64,000 nt of DNA from an uncultured Pelagibacteraceae bacterium. Its GTDB lineage: Bacteria > Pseudomonadota > Alphaproteobacteria > Pelagibacterales > Pelagibacteraceae. Below the pieces are notes generated by a model. The model had not been told where the DNA came from, ran no database searches, and saw nothing but the letters and a program-made list of their open reading frames with translations. Numbering within the stretch: the first letter of the stretch is position 1; each line of letters starts with the position of its first letter. Location: positions 28,421 to 92,420 of the forward strand of contig CACLMD010000002.1 of NCBI GenBank assembly GCA_902607945.1. The letters are read 5' to 3'. Positions 10,488 through 20,062 of this stretch are shown in pieces. A program made the position numbers and the translations under genes.

Positions 10488-11165
10488 TTAAAAGTTTCTA
10501 TATAAAGATACTAAAACACCCTGAACTTTTACTCTATCTGGGCCAAAAATTTTGGTTTCATAGTTTTTATTTGCACTTTCAAGTGCTACAACTTTACCTT
10601 TTTTACGAATTCTTTTTAGCATAGCTTCATGCTCATCTATTAAAGCGACTACTATTTTACCATTATCTGCTGTATCAGTTCTTTTGATAATTACTGTATC
10701 ACCCTCGTTTATACCAGCCTCAATCATTGAATCTCCTTGTACTTTTAAACCAAAATAATCACCATTTTTTTCTAAATTGCTTGGCAAAGGTATTCTAGAT
10801 ACTTCATTTTGAATTGCTTCAACTGGCGTGCCGGCAGCAATTTTTCCTAGAACAGGAACTTCCATTTCATCAGAACCAATTTTAACTTCATCTAAACCAC
10901 CTTTAATAACACTTGGTGAAAAACTGTTATAAATATCATTTGCAGAAGCAGTTTCTGGCAATTTAATAACTTCCAATGCTCTTGCTTTATGGGCTAATCT
11001 TTTAATAAATCCTCTTTCTTCTAAAGCACTTATCAATCTATGAATTCCAGATTTAGATTTAAGATTAAGAGATTGCTTCATTTCTTCATAAGAAGGAGAT
11101 ACACCCGAACTTCTCAACTTTTTGTTGATAAATAAAAGTAGGTTTTTTTGTTTTTTAGTTAGCAT
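10488..11165 (-). CDS. lexA: LexA SOS repressor
   Basis: N-terminal winged HTH, cleavage site GKIAAGTPVEAI, peptidase S24 catalytic GDSMIEAGI. Confidence 0.96.
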   Translation of the reverse strand: MLTKKQKNLLLFINKKLRSSGVSPSYEEMKQSLNLKSKSGIHRLISALEERGFIKRLAHKARALEVIKLPETASANDIYNSFSPSVIKGGLDEVKIGSDEMEVPVLGKIAAGTPVEAIQNEVSRIPLPSNLEKNGDYFGLKVQGDSMIEAGINEGDTVIIKRTDTADNGKIVVALIDEHEAMLKRIRKKGKVVALESANKNYETKIFGPDRVKVQGVLVSLYRNF

Positions 11166-11189
11166 AAGAACAAATATCGTACAAAATCT

Positions 11190-11204
11190 GTTCTATAAAA
11201 GTTC
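11190..11204 (-). promoter_or_regulatory. LexA (SOS) box GTTC-N7-GTTC upstream of lexA
   Basis: GTTCtataaaaGTTC exactly fits the alphaproteobacterial direct-repeat SOS box; 25-39 bp upstream of lexA ATG. Confidence 0.85.
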
Positions 11205-11253
11205 TTCTAATTTAACAATAGATAAAAAACCAATAAAATAGAGGTTAATTTGA

Positions 11254-12045
11254 TTATAAAACTGAAAATATAGAATTTTTATCCAAATTTTTTAAAAGTG
11301 ATTCACCGATTAAAAAAGTTTTTATTTTTGTTTTATCTCTTAAAGTTAGAAGTTCTTCTTTTGTTTTAATTCCGCTTTCAGAAATCAATGGACCACTGTG
11401 ATTAATCAATACATCATGGATATCATAAGTTGTATTTATATTTGTTTCTAGAGTTTTGAGATTTCTATTATTAATTCCTATTAAAGCCTCTTTAAAGTTG
11501 AGAGCTTTTTCAGCTTCTTTTACTGTATGAACTTCAACTATAACTGACATATTAAATTTTAAAGCTTCCTCATATAATTCATTAGCAAGTTCATCCGAAA
11601 CACCTGCAAGAATAATTAAAATTGCATCAGCACCATAACTTTTAGCTAAAGGTATTTGAAACTTATCTATAAAAAAATCCTTACATAATATGGGTAATTT
11701 CATTTTGTCTTTTATTTTGCTAACATGAATAAGGTTTCCTAAAAAAAAATCTTCTTCAGTTAATACAGAAAGACATGTTACTTTATTATTATTATAAACT
11801 TTAGCAATTTCTACAGGATTATAATTATCAATTATTATACCCGCTGATGGACTTGCTTTTTTAATTTCAGCAATTATTGATATTTTATTATTATTTAGAT
11901 TATCTTCAATTTTTTTTTTAAAATTAATATAAGTTTGATTCTTATTAATTAATTCATCTAAAGATTTTAAATCTATAGATTTTTTTAAAATATCAACTTT
12001 TTCTATTTTTTTTTTGATTATTTTTTCAAGTATATTTTCAGGCAT
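11254..12045 (-). CDS. trpC: Indole-3-glycerol phosphate synthase (ORF track start 12144; start at 12045 preferred)
   Basis: IIAEIKKASPSAGII, KDFFIDKFQI, IGINNRNLKTL; trp operon context. Confidence 0.94.
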   Translation of the reverse strand: MPENILEKIIKKKIEKVDILKKSIDLKSLDELINKNQTYINFKKKIEDNLNNNKISIIAEIKKASPSAGIIIDNYNPVEIAKVYNNNKVTCLSVLTEEDFFLGNLIHVSKIKDKMKLPILCKDFFIDKFQIPLAKSYGADAILIILAGVSDELANELYEEALKFNMSVIVEVHTVKEAEKALNFKEALIGINNRNLKTLETNINTTYDIHDVLINHSGPLISESGIKTKEELLTLRDKTKIKTFLIGESLLKNLDKNSIFSVL

Positions 12046-13030
12046 TTTGAATTTTTTCCAAATGTTGAAAAGTTTTACCTGATAAAACATGTTCTCTGGT
12101 TTGATTATATGCCTCAGAAAATTCAGAACATTTTTCTCCAACAATTAAACCAGCAGCAGCATTTAAACACACAGCTTTAGAGAAATCGTTATCTTCACCT
12201 TTAAATATATTGATCATTTTTTCTGCATTAAATTTAGCATCATTTCCAATTAAATTTTCAAATTTTTCTGCATTAATATTTAAAGATTTAGGATCAATAC
12301 TAATTTCAGATATTTGACCATCTCTTAATTGCATTATATTTGTTTTTGCATATGGTGATATTTCATCTAAGCCATCTTCACTATTAACTATCCATGCAAA
12401 TTTAATATCTAAATTTTTAAGACTCTCTGCAAAAATTTTTAATAATTTTTTATCAAAAACGCCAATTACCTGTCTAGTTACCAATGCTGGATTACTTAAT
12501 GGACCAATCATATTGAAGATAGTTCTTTTTCCAATTTTTTTTCTAACAGGTCCAACAAATCTCATTGCGCTATGATAATTAGGAGCAAACATAAAACCAA
12601 AGTTTTTATTTTTGATTTCATTTTCAATGTCCTTTGGTTCTAAATCAATTTTAATTTTAAGAGCTTCTAAAACATCACCAGATCCACATTTTGAAGAAAC
12701 AGCCTTGTTTCCATGTTTAGCAACCTTTACACCCATACTAGCTAAGAGTAACGCTGATGCCGTTGATATATTGAGTGTATTCATGCCATCACCACCTGTT
12801 CCACATGTATCTATACAATCACTCACATTTACTCTCTTAGATTTATCCCTTAAAACGTAAACACCTCCTGCAATTTCGTCTGAAACTTCTCCTTTTTCAG
12901 ATAAGAAAGTTAAGAAGCTATAGATTTGGTCTTCATTAGCTTTACCAGTCATTAGTATTTCAAAAGCTGATTTACTTTCTTCAAAAGATAAATTTTCCTT
13001 CTTTTTTAATTTTTCTAAAATCTGTTCCAT
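12038..13030 (-). CDS. trpD: Anthranilate phosphoribosyltransferase
   Basis: DTCGTGGDGMNTLNIST, KHGNKAVSSKCGSGD, FMFAPNYHSAM. Confidence 0.96.
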   Translation of the reverse strand: MEQILEKLKKKENLSFEESKSAFEILMTGKANEDQIYSFLTFLSEKGEVSDEIAGGVYVLRDKSKRVNVSDCIDTCGTGGDGMNTLNISTASALLLASMGVKVAKHGNKAVSSKCGSGDVLEALKIKIDLEPKDIENEIKNKNFGFMFAPNYHSAMRFVGPVRKKIGKRTIFNMIGPLSNPALVTRQVIGVFDKKLLKIFAESLKNLDIKFAWIVNSEDGLDEISPYAKTNIMQLRDGQISEISIDPKSLNINAEKFENLIGNDAKFNAEKMINIFKGEDNDFSKAVCLNAAAGLIVGEKCSEFSEAYNQTREHVLSGKTFQHLEKIQNA

Positions 13031-13034
13031 AAAT

Positions 13035-13601
13035 TTAATAATTAATAAAGTTTCTTAATATTTTTATCCCTAACTTAGTTTTAATACTTTCAGGATGGAA
13101 TTGTACACCATGAATACTGAATTTTTTATGTTGCACACCCATTATTATTCCATCATCACTTTCAGCTGTAATTTCCAGATCTTTAGACAAAGATTTTTTA
13201 TCAATTATTAAACTATGATATCTAGTAGCTTCAAAGGTTTTTGGAAGTTTTTTCAGAATACCAATTTTTTTAGATTTAATTATACTTGTTTTACCGTGCA
13301 TTAATTTTTTTGCTTGAACAATTTTTGAGCCGAAAACCTGTCCAATAATTTGATGTCCTAGACATACTCCTAAAAAAGGAAATTCTTGGTACAAAGTTTT
13401 TAAAATATTAATACAATTTCCAGATTGATTTGGATTTCCTGGTCCTGGAGAAATTACAATTTTGTCATATTTTTTTTTAATAATTTCTTTTGAACTAATT
13501 TTATCATTTCTAATAACATCAACTTTAACTTTTAATGACGATATATAGTGATATAAATTATAAGTAAAACTATCGTAATTATCTATTAATAATATTTTCA
13601 T
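13035..13601 (-). CDS. trpG: Anthranilate synthase glutamine amidotransferase component
   Basis: DNYDSFTYNLYHY, SPGPGNPNQSG, FLGVCLGHQ, GVQFHPES. Confidence 0.95.
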   Translation of the reverse strand: MKILLIDNYDSFTYNLYHYISSLKVKVDVIRNDKISSKEIIKKKYDKIVISPGPGNPNQSGNCINILKTLYQEFPFLGVCLGHQIIGQVFGSKIVQAKKLMHGKTSIIKSKKIGILKKLPKTFEATRYHSLIIDKKSLSKDLEITAESDDGIIMGVQHKKFSIHGVQFHPESIKTKLGIKILRNFINY

Positions 13602-15061
13602 TATCTTAAAGCATTAATTAAAGCTTTAGCTTTATTAACAGTTTCTTCATATTCATTTTTAGGTTTGCTATCAGCAACAATGCCAGCCCCAGCTTGAACA
13701 TAAAACTTTTTATTTTTAGCTACCGCTGTTCTTAAAGCTATGCATGTGTCAAATTCACCATTGGCTGAAAAATATCCAATTCCTCCAGCATAAACTTTTC
13801 TCTTTGATTTTTCTAGCTCATCAATAATTTCCATTGCTCTAATTTTGGGAGCACCAGAAACTGTCCCTGCAGGAAATCCTGCTAGCAAAGATTTAAATTT
13901 TGAAAATTTCTTATTATATTTTCCTACTACGTTGGAAACTATATGCATAACATGTGAATATCTTTCAATAATAAAGCTTTCAGTGACTTTAACAGTATTA
14001 ATCATTGATACTTTTCCTGCATCATTTCTCCCTAAATCTAGAAGCATCAAATGCTCAGATAGTTCTTTTTTGTCATTAAGAAGATCCTTTTCATAAAAAC
14101 GATCTTCTTTTAATGTTTTTCCTCGTGGTCTTGTTCCAGCAATAGGTCTTACAGTAATTTGGTTGTCTCTTAATCTTACCAATATTTCTGGACTAGCACC
14201 TATAATTTGAAAGTCATTGAAGTTAAAAAAAAACATAAAAGGAGAGGGATTTGTTACTCTAAGTTTTTTATAAATATCTATTGGTTTTTTTGTTAATTTA
14301 GCTTCGAATCTTTGACTTAAAACTACTTGAAAAATATCACCTAATTTTATGTATTTTTTAGCTTTATTAACCATAGCTAAAAATCTTTTTTTGGAAGTGT
14401 TTGATTTAACCTTAATATCTCTAGTTTTTTGATTTGGCTTAATTTTAATATCTTTAATTGATGATTGTATTATCAATTTAAATAAATCGGTTTTAATATT
14501 GTTAAATTTTTTTTGATAATTTTTAATCTTTTCATCTTGAAAAATATTACATATAAAAAACATTTCCTTTTTTAGATTGTCGTGAATAACAACTGTCCTA
14601 GGACGCAAAAGTCTTACATCTGGTAAATTAAGATCATTTTTACACTTATTAGGGATTTTTTCGATATAACGAATAGAGTCATAAGAAAAGTATCCAGAAA
14701 TCAGAGAACAAATCTTAGGTAAATTTTTTGGGGTTTCAAACTTAAAGTTTTCAATTATTTTTTCAATTAATTGATCTGGTTTATCTTTTAAAGTTATTTT
14801 TTTATTATTTTGAATTAAGTATGAAGTATTGTTATTAAATTCCCAAATTTTATCAGGGTTTTTACCGAATATAGTATATCTCCCTTTAATTTTGCCTTTT
14901 TCTACAGACTCAAAAATAAAACTATTTTTTTCTTTTAAAAAATTATTAATTAAATTAAAGACCTCATCATCGTCCTTCACCTTTTTTGAAGTATAAATTA
15001 TTTGATTTTTTTTGCTTCTGTGCCGAAACCTAAAATCTTTATAGCTTCGATTAATTATCAT
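13601..15061 (-). CDS. trpE: Anthranilate synthase component I
   Basis: chorismate-binding motifs: SPEILVRL, RPIAGTRPRGKT, GFPAGTVSGAPKIRAMEIIDELE. Confidence 0.96.
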   Translation of the reverse strand: MIINRSYKDFRFRHRSKKNQIIYTSKKVKDDDEVFNLINNFLKEKNSFIFESVEKGKIKGRYTIFGKNPDKIWEFNNNTSYLIQNNKKITLKDKPDQLIEKIIENFKFETPKNLPKICSLISGYFSYDSIRYIEKIPNKCKNDLNLPDVRLLRPRTVVIHDNLKKEMFFICNIFQDEKIKNYQKKFNNIKTDLFKLIIQSSIKDIKIKPNQKTRDIKVKSNTSKKRFLAMVNKAKKYIKLGDIFQVVLSQRFEAKLTKKPIDIYKKLRVTNPSPFMFFFNFNDFQIIGASPEILVRLRDNQITVRPIAGTRPRGKTLKEDRFYEKDLLNDKKELSEHLMLLDLGRNDAGKVSMINTVKVTESFIIERYSHVMHIVSNVVGKYNKKFSKFKSLLAGFPAGTVSGAPKIRAMEIIDELEKSKRKVYAGGIGYFSANGEFDTCIALRTAVAKNKKFYVQAGAGIVADSKPKNEYEETVNKAKALINALR

Positions 15062-16476
15062 TTAAAATAATTTTCAACGTTACTTATAGCAGCCTTATTT
15101 ATATTAACGTTATATTTGTCATTCAGAAAAAAATCATAAGATTTTAAAATAGTATTTCTTATTCTAGTATTTTCTTTGTCTATAAATGATTTATAATTTT
15201 TAGAGTTTTTATCTACGTTAATATTATTATAATTTTTTACTTTAGCTAAATAAATTTGATCTTTTTCATCATTAATCAAAGTAAAAGAATTAGCTGGCAG
15301 AGAATAAAGCATTTGTACTGAATTAATATTAAACTTTTTATTATCTTTAATTGAATTAAGAGTTAATGATTGAATTTTATCACCTCCTAATTCTAAAAAA
15401 CTATTTTCATTAAATTTTTTTCCATTAATTTCTTCTAATAATTTTTTATTGTAATCAAACTTATTTCTTTGACTCACTAATTTTAATATTTCATTTTTAA
15501 TTTCAAAATCAGTAATATCTGGTTTTTTTTCTTGAATATTCTCTATTTTATAGATTATAAAATTTTCATTATTTTCAAAGATATCAAATTTATTATTTCT
15601 TACTTCATAAATTTTTTTTTTAATTAAGTCACTTTTTTCTAGATATCTATAGTCATTGATTGTAATTGTTTTTAAATCAAATTCTGAAACTATTGAGCTA
15701 AACTCAACACCATTAAGTATGTTGTTTTCTATTTGATCTATTTTATCGAAGAATTCCTGATTAAACTCACTCATTCCTACTAAATTTTCTGGGTTGATAA
15801 TGGAATATTTAAAATCTATATATTCAATCCTTAATTGATCACTATTTTCATTAATAAATTTTATAAGATCTTGATCATTTATATCGTCATCCTTTTTATA
15901 AAAACTTTCAAGATTAATAAAATTTATTTCTAATTTTTTATTTTCATATTCAAAAAGTTTAGTAATTAAAAATTGAGGTGAAACTGTACCACCTCCTATA
16001 AAGTCAAATAATTTTTTTTGAAGCTCTCTCTCTTTTAGTCTTTTTTCAAACATTGGTGCTGACATATTGTTTTCAAGCAAAAATTTTTCATATTTAATTC
16101 TTTGAAATGCACCATTTTCATCCACAAAGTTTTTGTTGAATTTAATTTTTTTTGATAATGAATTTTTGGAATAATTGATATTAAAATCTTTTATTTCTAG
16201 ATCTAGTAATGTTGTTGAAACCAAACCTGATAATAGTTCTTCAATAATATTATTATTCAAATTATCTTTAATTGCTTTTTGAGAAATTCCAGTTTGGTTA
16301 ATATAATTGATAAAGTCTTCAGTAGTAATATTTGTTTTATTTATTTTTGCAATGTTGTTTTGATTATTAGATAAAAATCCACCACCAAAACCACCGAAGC
16401 CAAAAGCAATAATGATTACTATTATTAGCACTACTGCACCAATTTTATTTCTATTTAGATATTTTCCGATACTCAT
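15058..16476 (-). CDS. ppiD: PpiD/SurA-like membrane-anchored peptidyl-prolyl isomerase/chaperone
   Basis: N-terminal TM anchor followed by SurA_N-like region; position upstream of trpE and tpiA. Confidence 0.75.
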   Translation of the reverse strand: MSIGKYLNRNKIGAVVLIIVIIIAFGFGGFGGGFLSNNQNNIAKINKTNITTEDFINYINQTGISQKAIKDNLNNNIIEELLSGLVSTTLLDLEIKDFNINYSKNSLSKKIKFNKNFVDENGAFQRIKYEKFLLENNMSAPMFEKRLKERELQKKLFDFIGGGTVSPQFLITKLFEYENKKLEINFINLESFYKKDDDINDQDLIKFINENSDQLRIEYIDFKYSIINPENLVGMSEFNQEFFDKIDQIENNILNGVEFSSIVSEFDLKTITINDYRYLEKSDLIKKKIYEVRNNKFDIFENNENFIIYKIENIQEKKPDITDFEIKNEILKLVSQRNKFDYNKKLLEEINGKKFNENSFLELGGDKIQSLTLNSIKDNKKFNINSVQMLYSLPANSFTLINDEKDQIYLAKVKNYNNINVDKNSKNYKSFIDKENTRIRNTILKSYDFFLNDKYNVNINKAAISNVENYFK

Positions 16477-16534
16477 TTAAACTCTATTTATGTATTGATC
16501 TGTAAAAACAAATCTATAGATTAAAAATAGAATT

Positions 16535-17275
16535 ATGACAAATAAATATATGTATTTTGTGGCTAATTGGAAAATGTTTGGAAACTTAAAATCAATAAAT
16601 ACATTAGATAAAGTTATTAAATTTTCAAAATCTAAAGAAATTAAGAAGGGTAGATTAATCTATTGTCCCCCATATACTTTAATAACCTCTTTTTTTAAAA
16701 AATTTAAAAATTGTTTAATTGATATTGGTGCGCAAAATTGTCATGAAAGCAATGATTACGGTTCATACACAGGTTTTATAAATTCGAGGATGTTAAAAAG
16801 TATAGGGGCAAATTATGTTATATTGGGACATTCAGAAAATAGAAAAAAAGGTGAAACAGATAAACTAATCAACCAAAAAATTAAAAGTGCCATTAAGGCG
16901 AAATTAAAAGTTATATTTTGTATTGGAGAAACTTTAAGAGAAAAAAAAAGAGGTAAAACTAAACCAATTTTATCAAAACAAATAAGACTTGGTTTAGATA
17001 AAATTAATAAAAAATCTAATATAATGATTGCATATGAACCTGTTTGGTCTATTGGTACTGGTAATATTCCAAAACCTAAAGAGCTTGAACAAACAGTAGA
17101 ATTTATTAAGAAAAAATTTAGAGGTAAATTACCAAAAATTTTATATGGAGGATCTGTTAATCCTCAAAACATAAGTAATTTAAAAAATATTAATAATCTT
17201 GATGGTTTTTTAATTGGTGGAGCATCACAAAATTCAAAAAAATTTATTGATATAGTTAAAAAAACCTTTAATTAA
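16535..17275 (+). CDS. tpiA: Triosephosphate isomerase
   Basis: VANWKMFG, GHSENRKKGET, AYEPVWSIGTG, YGGSVNPQN. Confidence 0.97.
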   Translation: MTNKYMYFVANWKMFGNLKSINTLDKVIKFSKSKEIKKGRLIYCPPYTLITSFFKKFKNCLIDIGAQNCHESNDYGSYTGFINSRMLKSIGANYVILGHSENRKKGETDKLINQKIKSAIKAKLKVIFCIGETLREKKRGKTKPILSKQIRLGLDKINKKSNIMIAYEPVWSIGTGNIPKPKELEQTVEFIKKKFRGKLPKILYGGSVNPQNISNLKNINNLDGFLIGGASQNSKKFIDIVKKTFN

Positions 17276-17280
17276 TCCGC

Positions 17281-17580
17281 ATGGAAAATATTTTGTTAGT
17301 ATTAAACATTGTTTTTGCAATAGTTCTGGTTTTACTAGTTTTGATGCAAAAATCAGAAGGAGGTGCTCTTGGTATTGGTGTTTCACAAGAAAACCTTATG
17401 TTTTCAAAATCAGCTGGCAATTTTATGACAAAAGCCACAGGTGTTGTTGCTACATTATTTATAATATGCAGTCTTGCTCTAACCATTGTATCTAGAGGAG
17501 AGCTTCAACCAACCAGTTCAGTCTTAGATACGATCGAGGAAAAAACTGAGGATACCCCAAAAATTCCTGAAAATAATTAA
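17281..17580 (+). CDS. secG: Preprotein translocase subunit SecG
   Basis: Short two-TM protein, VLMQKSEGGALGIG motif, between tpiA and pyrG. Confidence 0.92.
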   Translation: MENILLVLNIVFAIVLVLLVLMQKSEGGALGIGVSQENLMFSKSAGNFMTKATGVVATLFIICSLALTIVSRGELQPTSSVLDTIEEKTEDTPKIPENN

Positions 17581-17624
17581 TTAATACTTTTCAATTCATT
17601 TTTTATTCGCTATAAGATAATTCC

Positions 17625-19241
17625 ATGGCGCGATATATATTTGTCACGGGCGGTGTGGTTTCATCATTAGGTAAAGGATTGTCATCTGCTTCTTTAGCGT
17701 ATTTGCTAAAATCTCAAGGCTACAAAGTTAGATTAAGAAAAATGGATCCGTACTTAAATGTTGACCCAGGCACAATGAGTCCATTTCAACATGGAGAAGT
17801 TTTTGTAACTGATGATGGAGCAGAAACAGATTTAGATCTAGGTCATTATGAAAGATTCACAAATATATCTTCAAAAAAATCAGACAATATTACAACAGGT
17901 CGTATTTATAGTGATATAATAAAAAAAGAAAGACAAGGAGGATATCTTGGAAAGACAGTTCAAGTAATTCCTCATATTACAGATAGAATTAAAGAGTTTA
18001 TTAAAAAAGATATTTCCAGTGAAGATTTTGTTATTTGCGAAATTGGTGGAACTGTTGGTGATATTGAAAGTTTACCATTTGTAGAAGCAATAAGACAATT
18101 TTCAAATGAACATGGTAAGTCAAAAACATTATTTATTCATTTAACTTTTGTTCCTTTTTTAAAATCCTCTGATGAAATAAAAACAAAACCCACGCAACAT
18201 TCAGTAAAAGAATTAAGAAGTATAGGTATTCAGCCAGACATAATTATTTGTAGGTCACAACAGTCAATACCATTGGATCAAAAGAAAAAAATATCTTTAT
18301 TTTGTAATGTTCCAATTGATAATGTAATTGAAACAGTTGATGTAAGAACTATCTATGAAGCACCGATCAGCTTTTTTAATCAAAAACTTGATAAACAAGT
18401 TTTAAAATATTTTAAACTTAAATCCAAAAAAAGACCAAATCTACTTCCATGGAAAAAAATAACAAAAATTTCTTTAAATACAAAAAAATCAGTTAATATT
18501 GCAATAATAGGTAAATATGTGAATTTAAAAGATGCTTATAAATCTTTAGATGAAGCCTTAATTCATGGAGGTATTTCGAATAAAGTTAAAGTTAACTTAG
18601 TAAGAATTGAATCAGATAAGCTAAAAGTTAATCAAATTAGAAAAAAACTTAAAAATGTTTCAGGTTTATTAATACCAGGTGGATTTGGAAAAAGAGGAAC
18701 AGAAGGTAAAATTTCTGCAATTAAATATGCAAGAGAAAACAAGATACCATTCCTTGGTATTTGTTTTGGAATGCAAATGGCAATAATTGAATTTGCTCGT
18801 AATAAATTAAAAATTAAAAGAGCTGGCTCTAGCGAATTAGATAAAAATTGTTATCCAGTAATTGGATTAATTAATGAGTGGGATAAAAATGGCAAAATCA
18901 TTAAAGGTACAGATAAAGAATTAGGTGGAACTATGAGATTAGGCTTATACGAAGCTAAATTAAGAAACAATTCTGCCATAAAAAAGATTTATAAATCTAA
19001 TTCAATTAAAGAAAGACACAGACATAGATATGAAGTTAACAATAATTTGAAAAACGAATTTGAAAGAAAGGGATTAATTTTTTCAGGGATGTCACCAGAC
19101 GATAATTTACCAGAAATAATAGAGCTTAAAAATCATCCATGGTTTATAGGAGTTCAGTTTCATCCAGAATTTAAATCTAGACCTTTAACCCCACATCCAT
19201 TATTCTCATCTTTTATCAAGGCAACAAAAAATCATAAATGA
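17625..19241 (+). CDS. pyrG: CTP synthase
   Basis: MARYIFVTGGVVSSLGKGLSSAS, class I amidotransferase domain FLGICFGMQ, GVQFHPEFKSRP. Confidence 0.98.
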   Translation: MARYIFVTGGVVSSLGKGLSSASLAYLLKSQGYKVRLRKMDPYLNVDPGTMSPFQHGEVFVTDDGAETDLDLGHYERFTNISSKKSDNITTGRIYSDIIKKERQGGYLGKTVQVIPHITDRIKEFIKKDISSEDFVICEIGGTVGDIESLPFVEAIRQFSNEHGKSKTLFIHLTFVPFLKSSDEIKTKPTQHSVKELRSIGIQPDIIICRSQQSIPLDQKKKISLFCNVPIDNVIETVDVRTIYEAPISFFNQKLDKQVLKYFKLKSKKRPNLLPWKKITKISLNTKKSVNIAIIGKYVNLKDAYKSLDEALIHGGISNKVKVNLVRIESDKLKVNQIRKKLKNVSGLLIPGGFGKRGTEGKISAIKYARENKIPFLGICFGMQMAIIEFARNKLKIKRAGSSELDKNCYPVIGLINEWDKNGKIIKGTDKELGGTMRLGLYEAKLRNNSAIKKIYKSNSIKERHRHRYEVNNNLKNEFERKGLIFSGMSPDDNLPEIIELKNHPWFIGVQFHPEFKSRPLTPHPLFSSFIKATKNHK

Positions 19242-20062
19242 GTAACAAAAAAGTAAATTGTGGAAATATAGAGATTTCAAATAATAAGAAGATCTGCATC
19301 ATTGCTGGACCTTGTCAGCTTGAAACAGAGCAACATGCTATGGATATGGCAGGCAAAATACAAGAAATTACTCAAAAATTTGGTCTTGGATTTATTTATA
19401 AAACTTCTTTTGATAAAGCGAATAGAACTAGTTTAAAAGGAAAAAGAGGAGCAGGTTTAGATGCTTCGTTACCAGTTTTTGATAAAATTAAAAAAGAATT
19501 AAAAGTCCCAATTTTAACAGACATTCACAATTCTGAACAATGCTCACTTGTTGCAAACCATGTTGATGTTTTGCAAATACCTGCCTTTTTATGCAGACAA
19601 ACTGATCTATTAATTGCTGCGGCGAAAACAAATAAAATTATTAATGTAAAAAAGGGCCAGTTCTTAGCGCCTTGGGATATGGTTAATGTTACAAAGAAAA
19701 TTTCTGACTCTGGTAATGAGAATATTTTAGTTACCGAAAGGGGAGCTAGTTTTGGATATAATACTTTAGTTTCTGATATGAGATCTTTACCTATTATGGC
19801 AAAAAATGGTTATCCAGTTATATTTGATGCCACGCATTCAGTTCAACAACCAGGAGGTCAAGGAGAGACGTCTGGTGGACAAAGAGAATTCGTAGAGCAT
19901 TTAGCAAGAGCTGCTGTTGCAGTAGGTGTAGCAGGAGTTTTTATTGAAACTCATCAAGATCCTGATAACGCACCATCAGATGGCCCTAATATGGTACCTT
20001 TAAATAAATTAGAAAATTTATTAAAGCAACTTAACGATATAGATAATTTAATTAAAAGTTAG
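19238..20062 (+). CDS. kdsA: 3-deoxy-8-phosphooctulonate synthase
   Basis: IIAGPCQLE, TSFDKANRTS, DATHSVQQPGG. Confidence 0.97.
   Translation: MSNKKVNCGNIEISNNKKICIIAGPCQLETEQHAMDMAGKIQEITQKFGLGFIYKTSFDKANRTSLKGKRGAGLDASLPVFDKIKKELKVPILTDIHNSEQCSLVANHVDVLQIPAFLCRQTDLLIAAAKTNKIINVKKGQFLAPWDMVNVTKKISDSGNENILVTERGASFGYNTLVSDMRSLPIMAKNGYPVIFDATHSVQQPGGQGETSGGQREFVEHLARAAVAVGVAGVFIETHQDPDNAPSDGPNMVPLNKLENLLKQLNDIDNLIKS

Noticed and set aside
12046-12144. N-terminal extension of trpC ORF overlapping trpD
   Set aside because: The extra 33 aa overlap trpD by about 100 bp; Met at 12045 gives the normal 4-8 bp operon-style overlap.
12612-12860. 82-aa plus-strand ORF opposite trpD
   Set aside because: Antisense to strongly conserved trpD motifs; no independent support.
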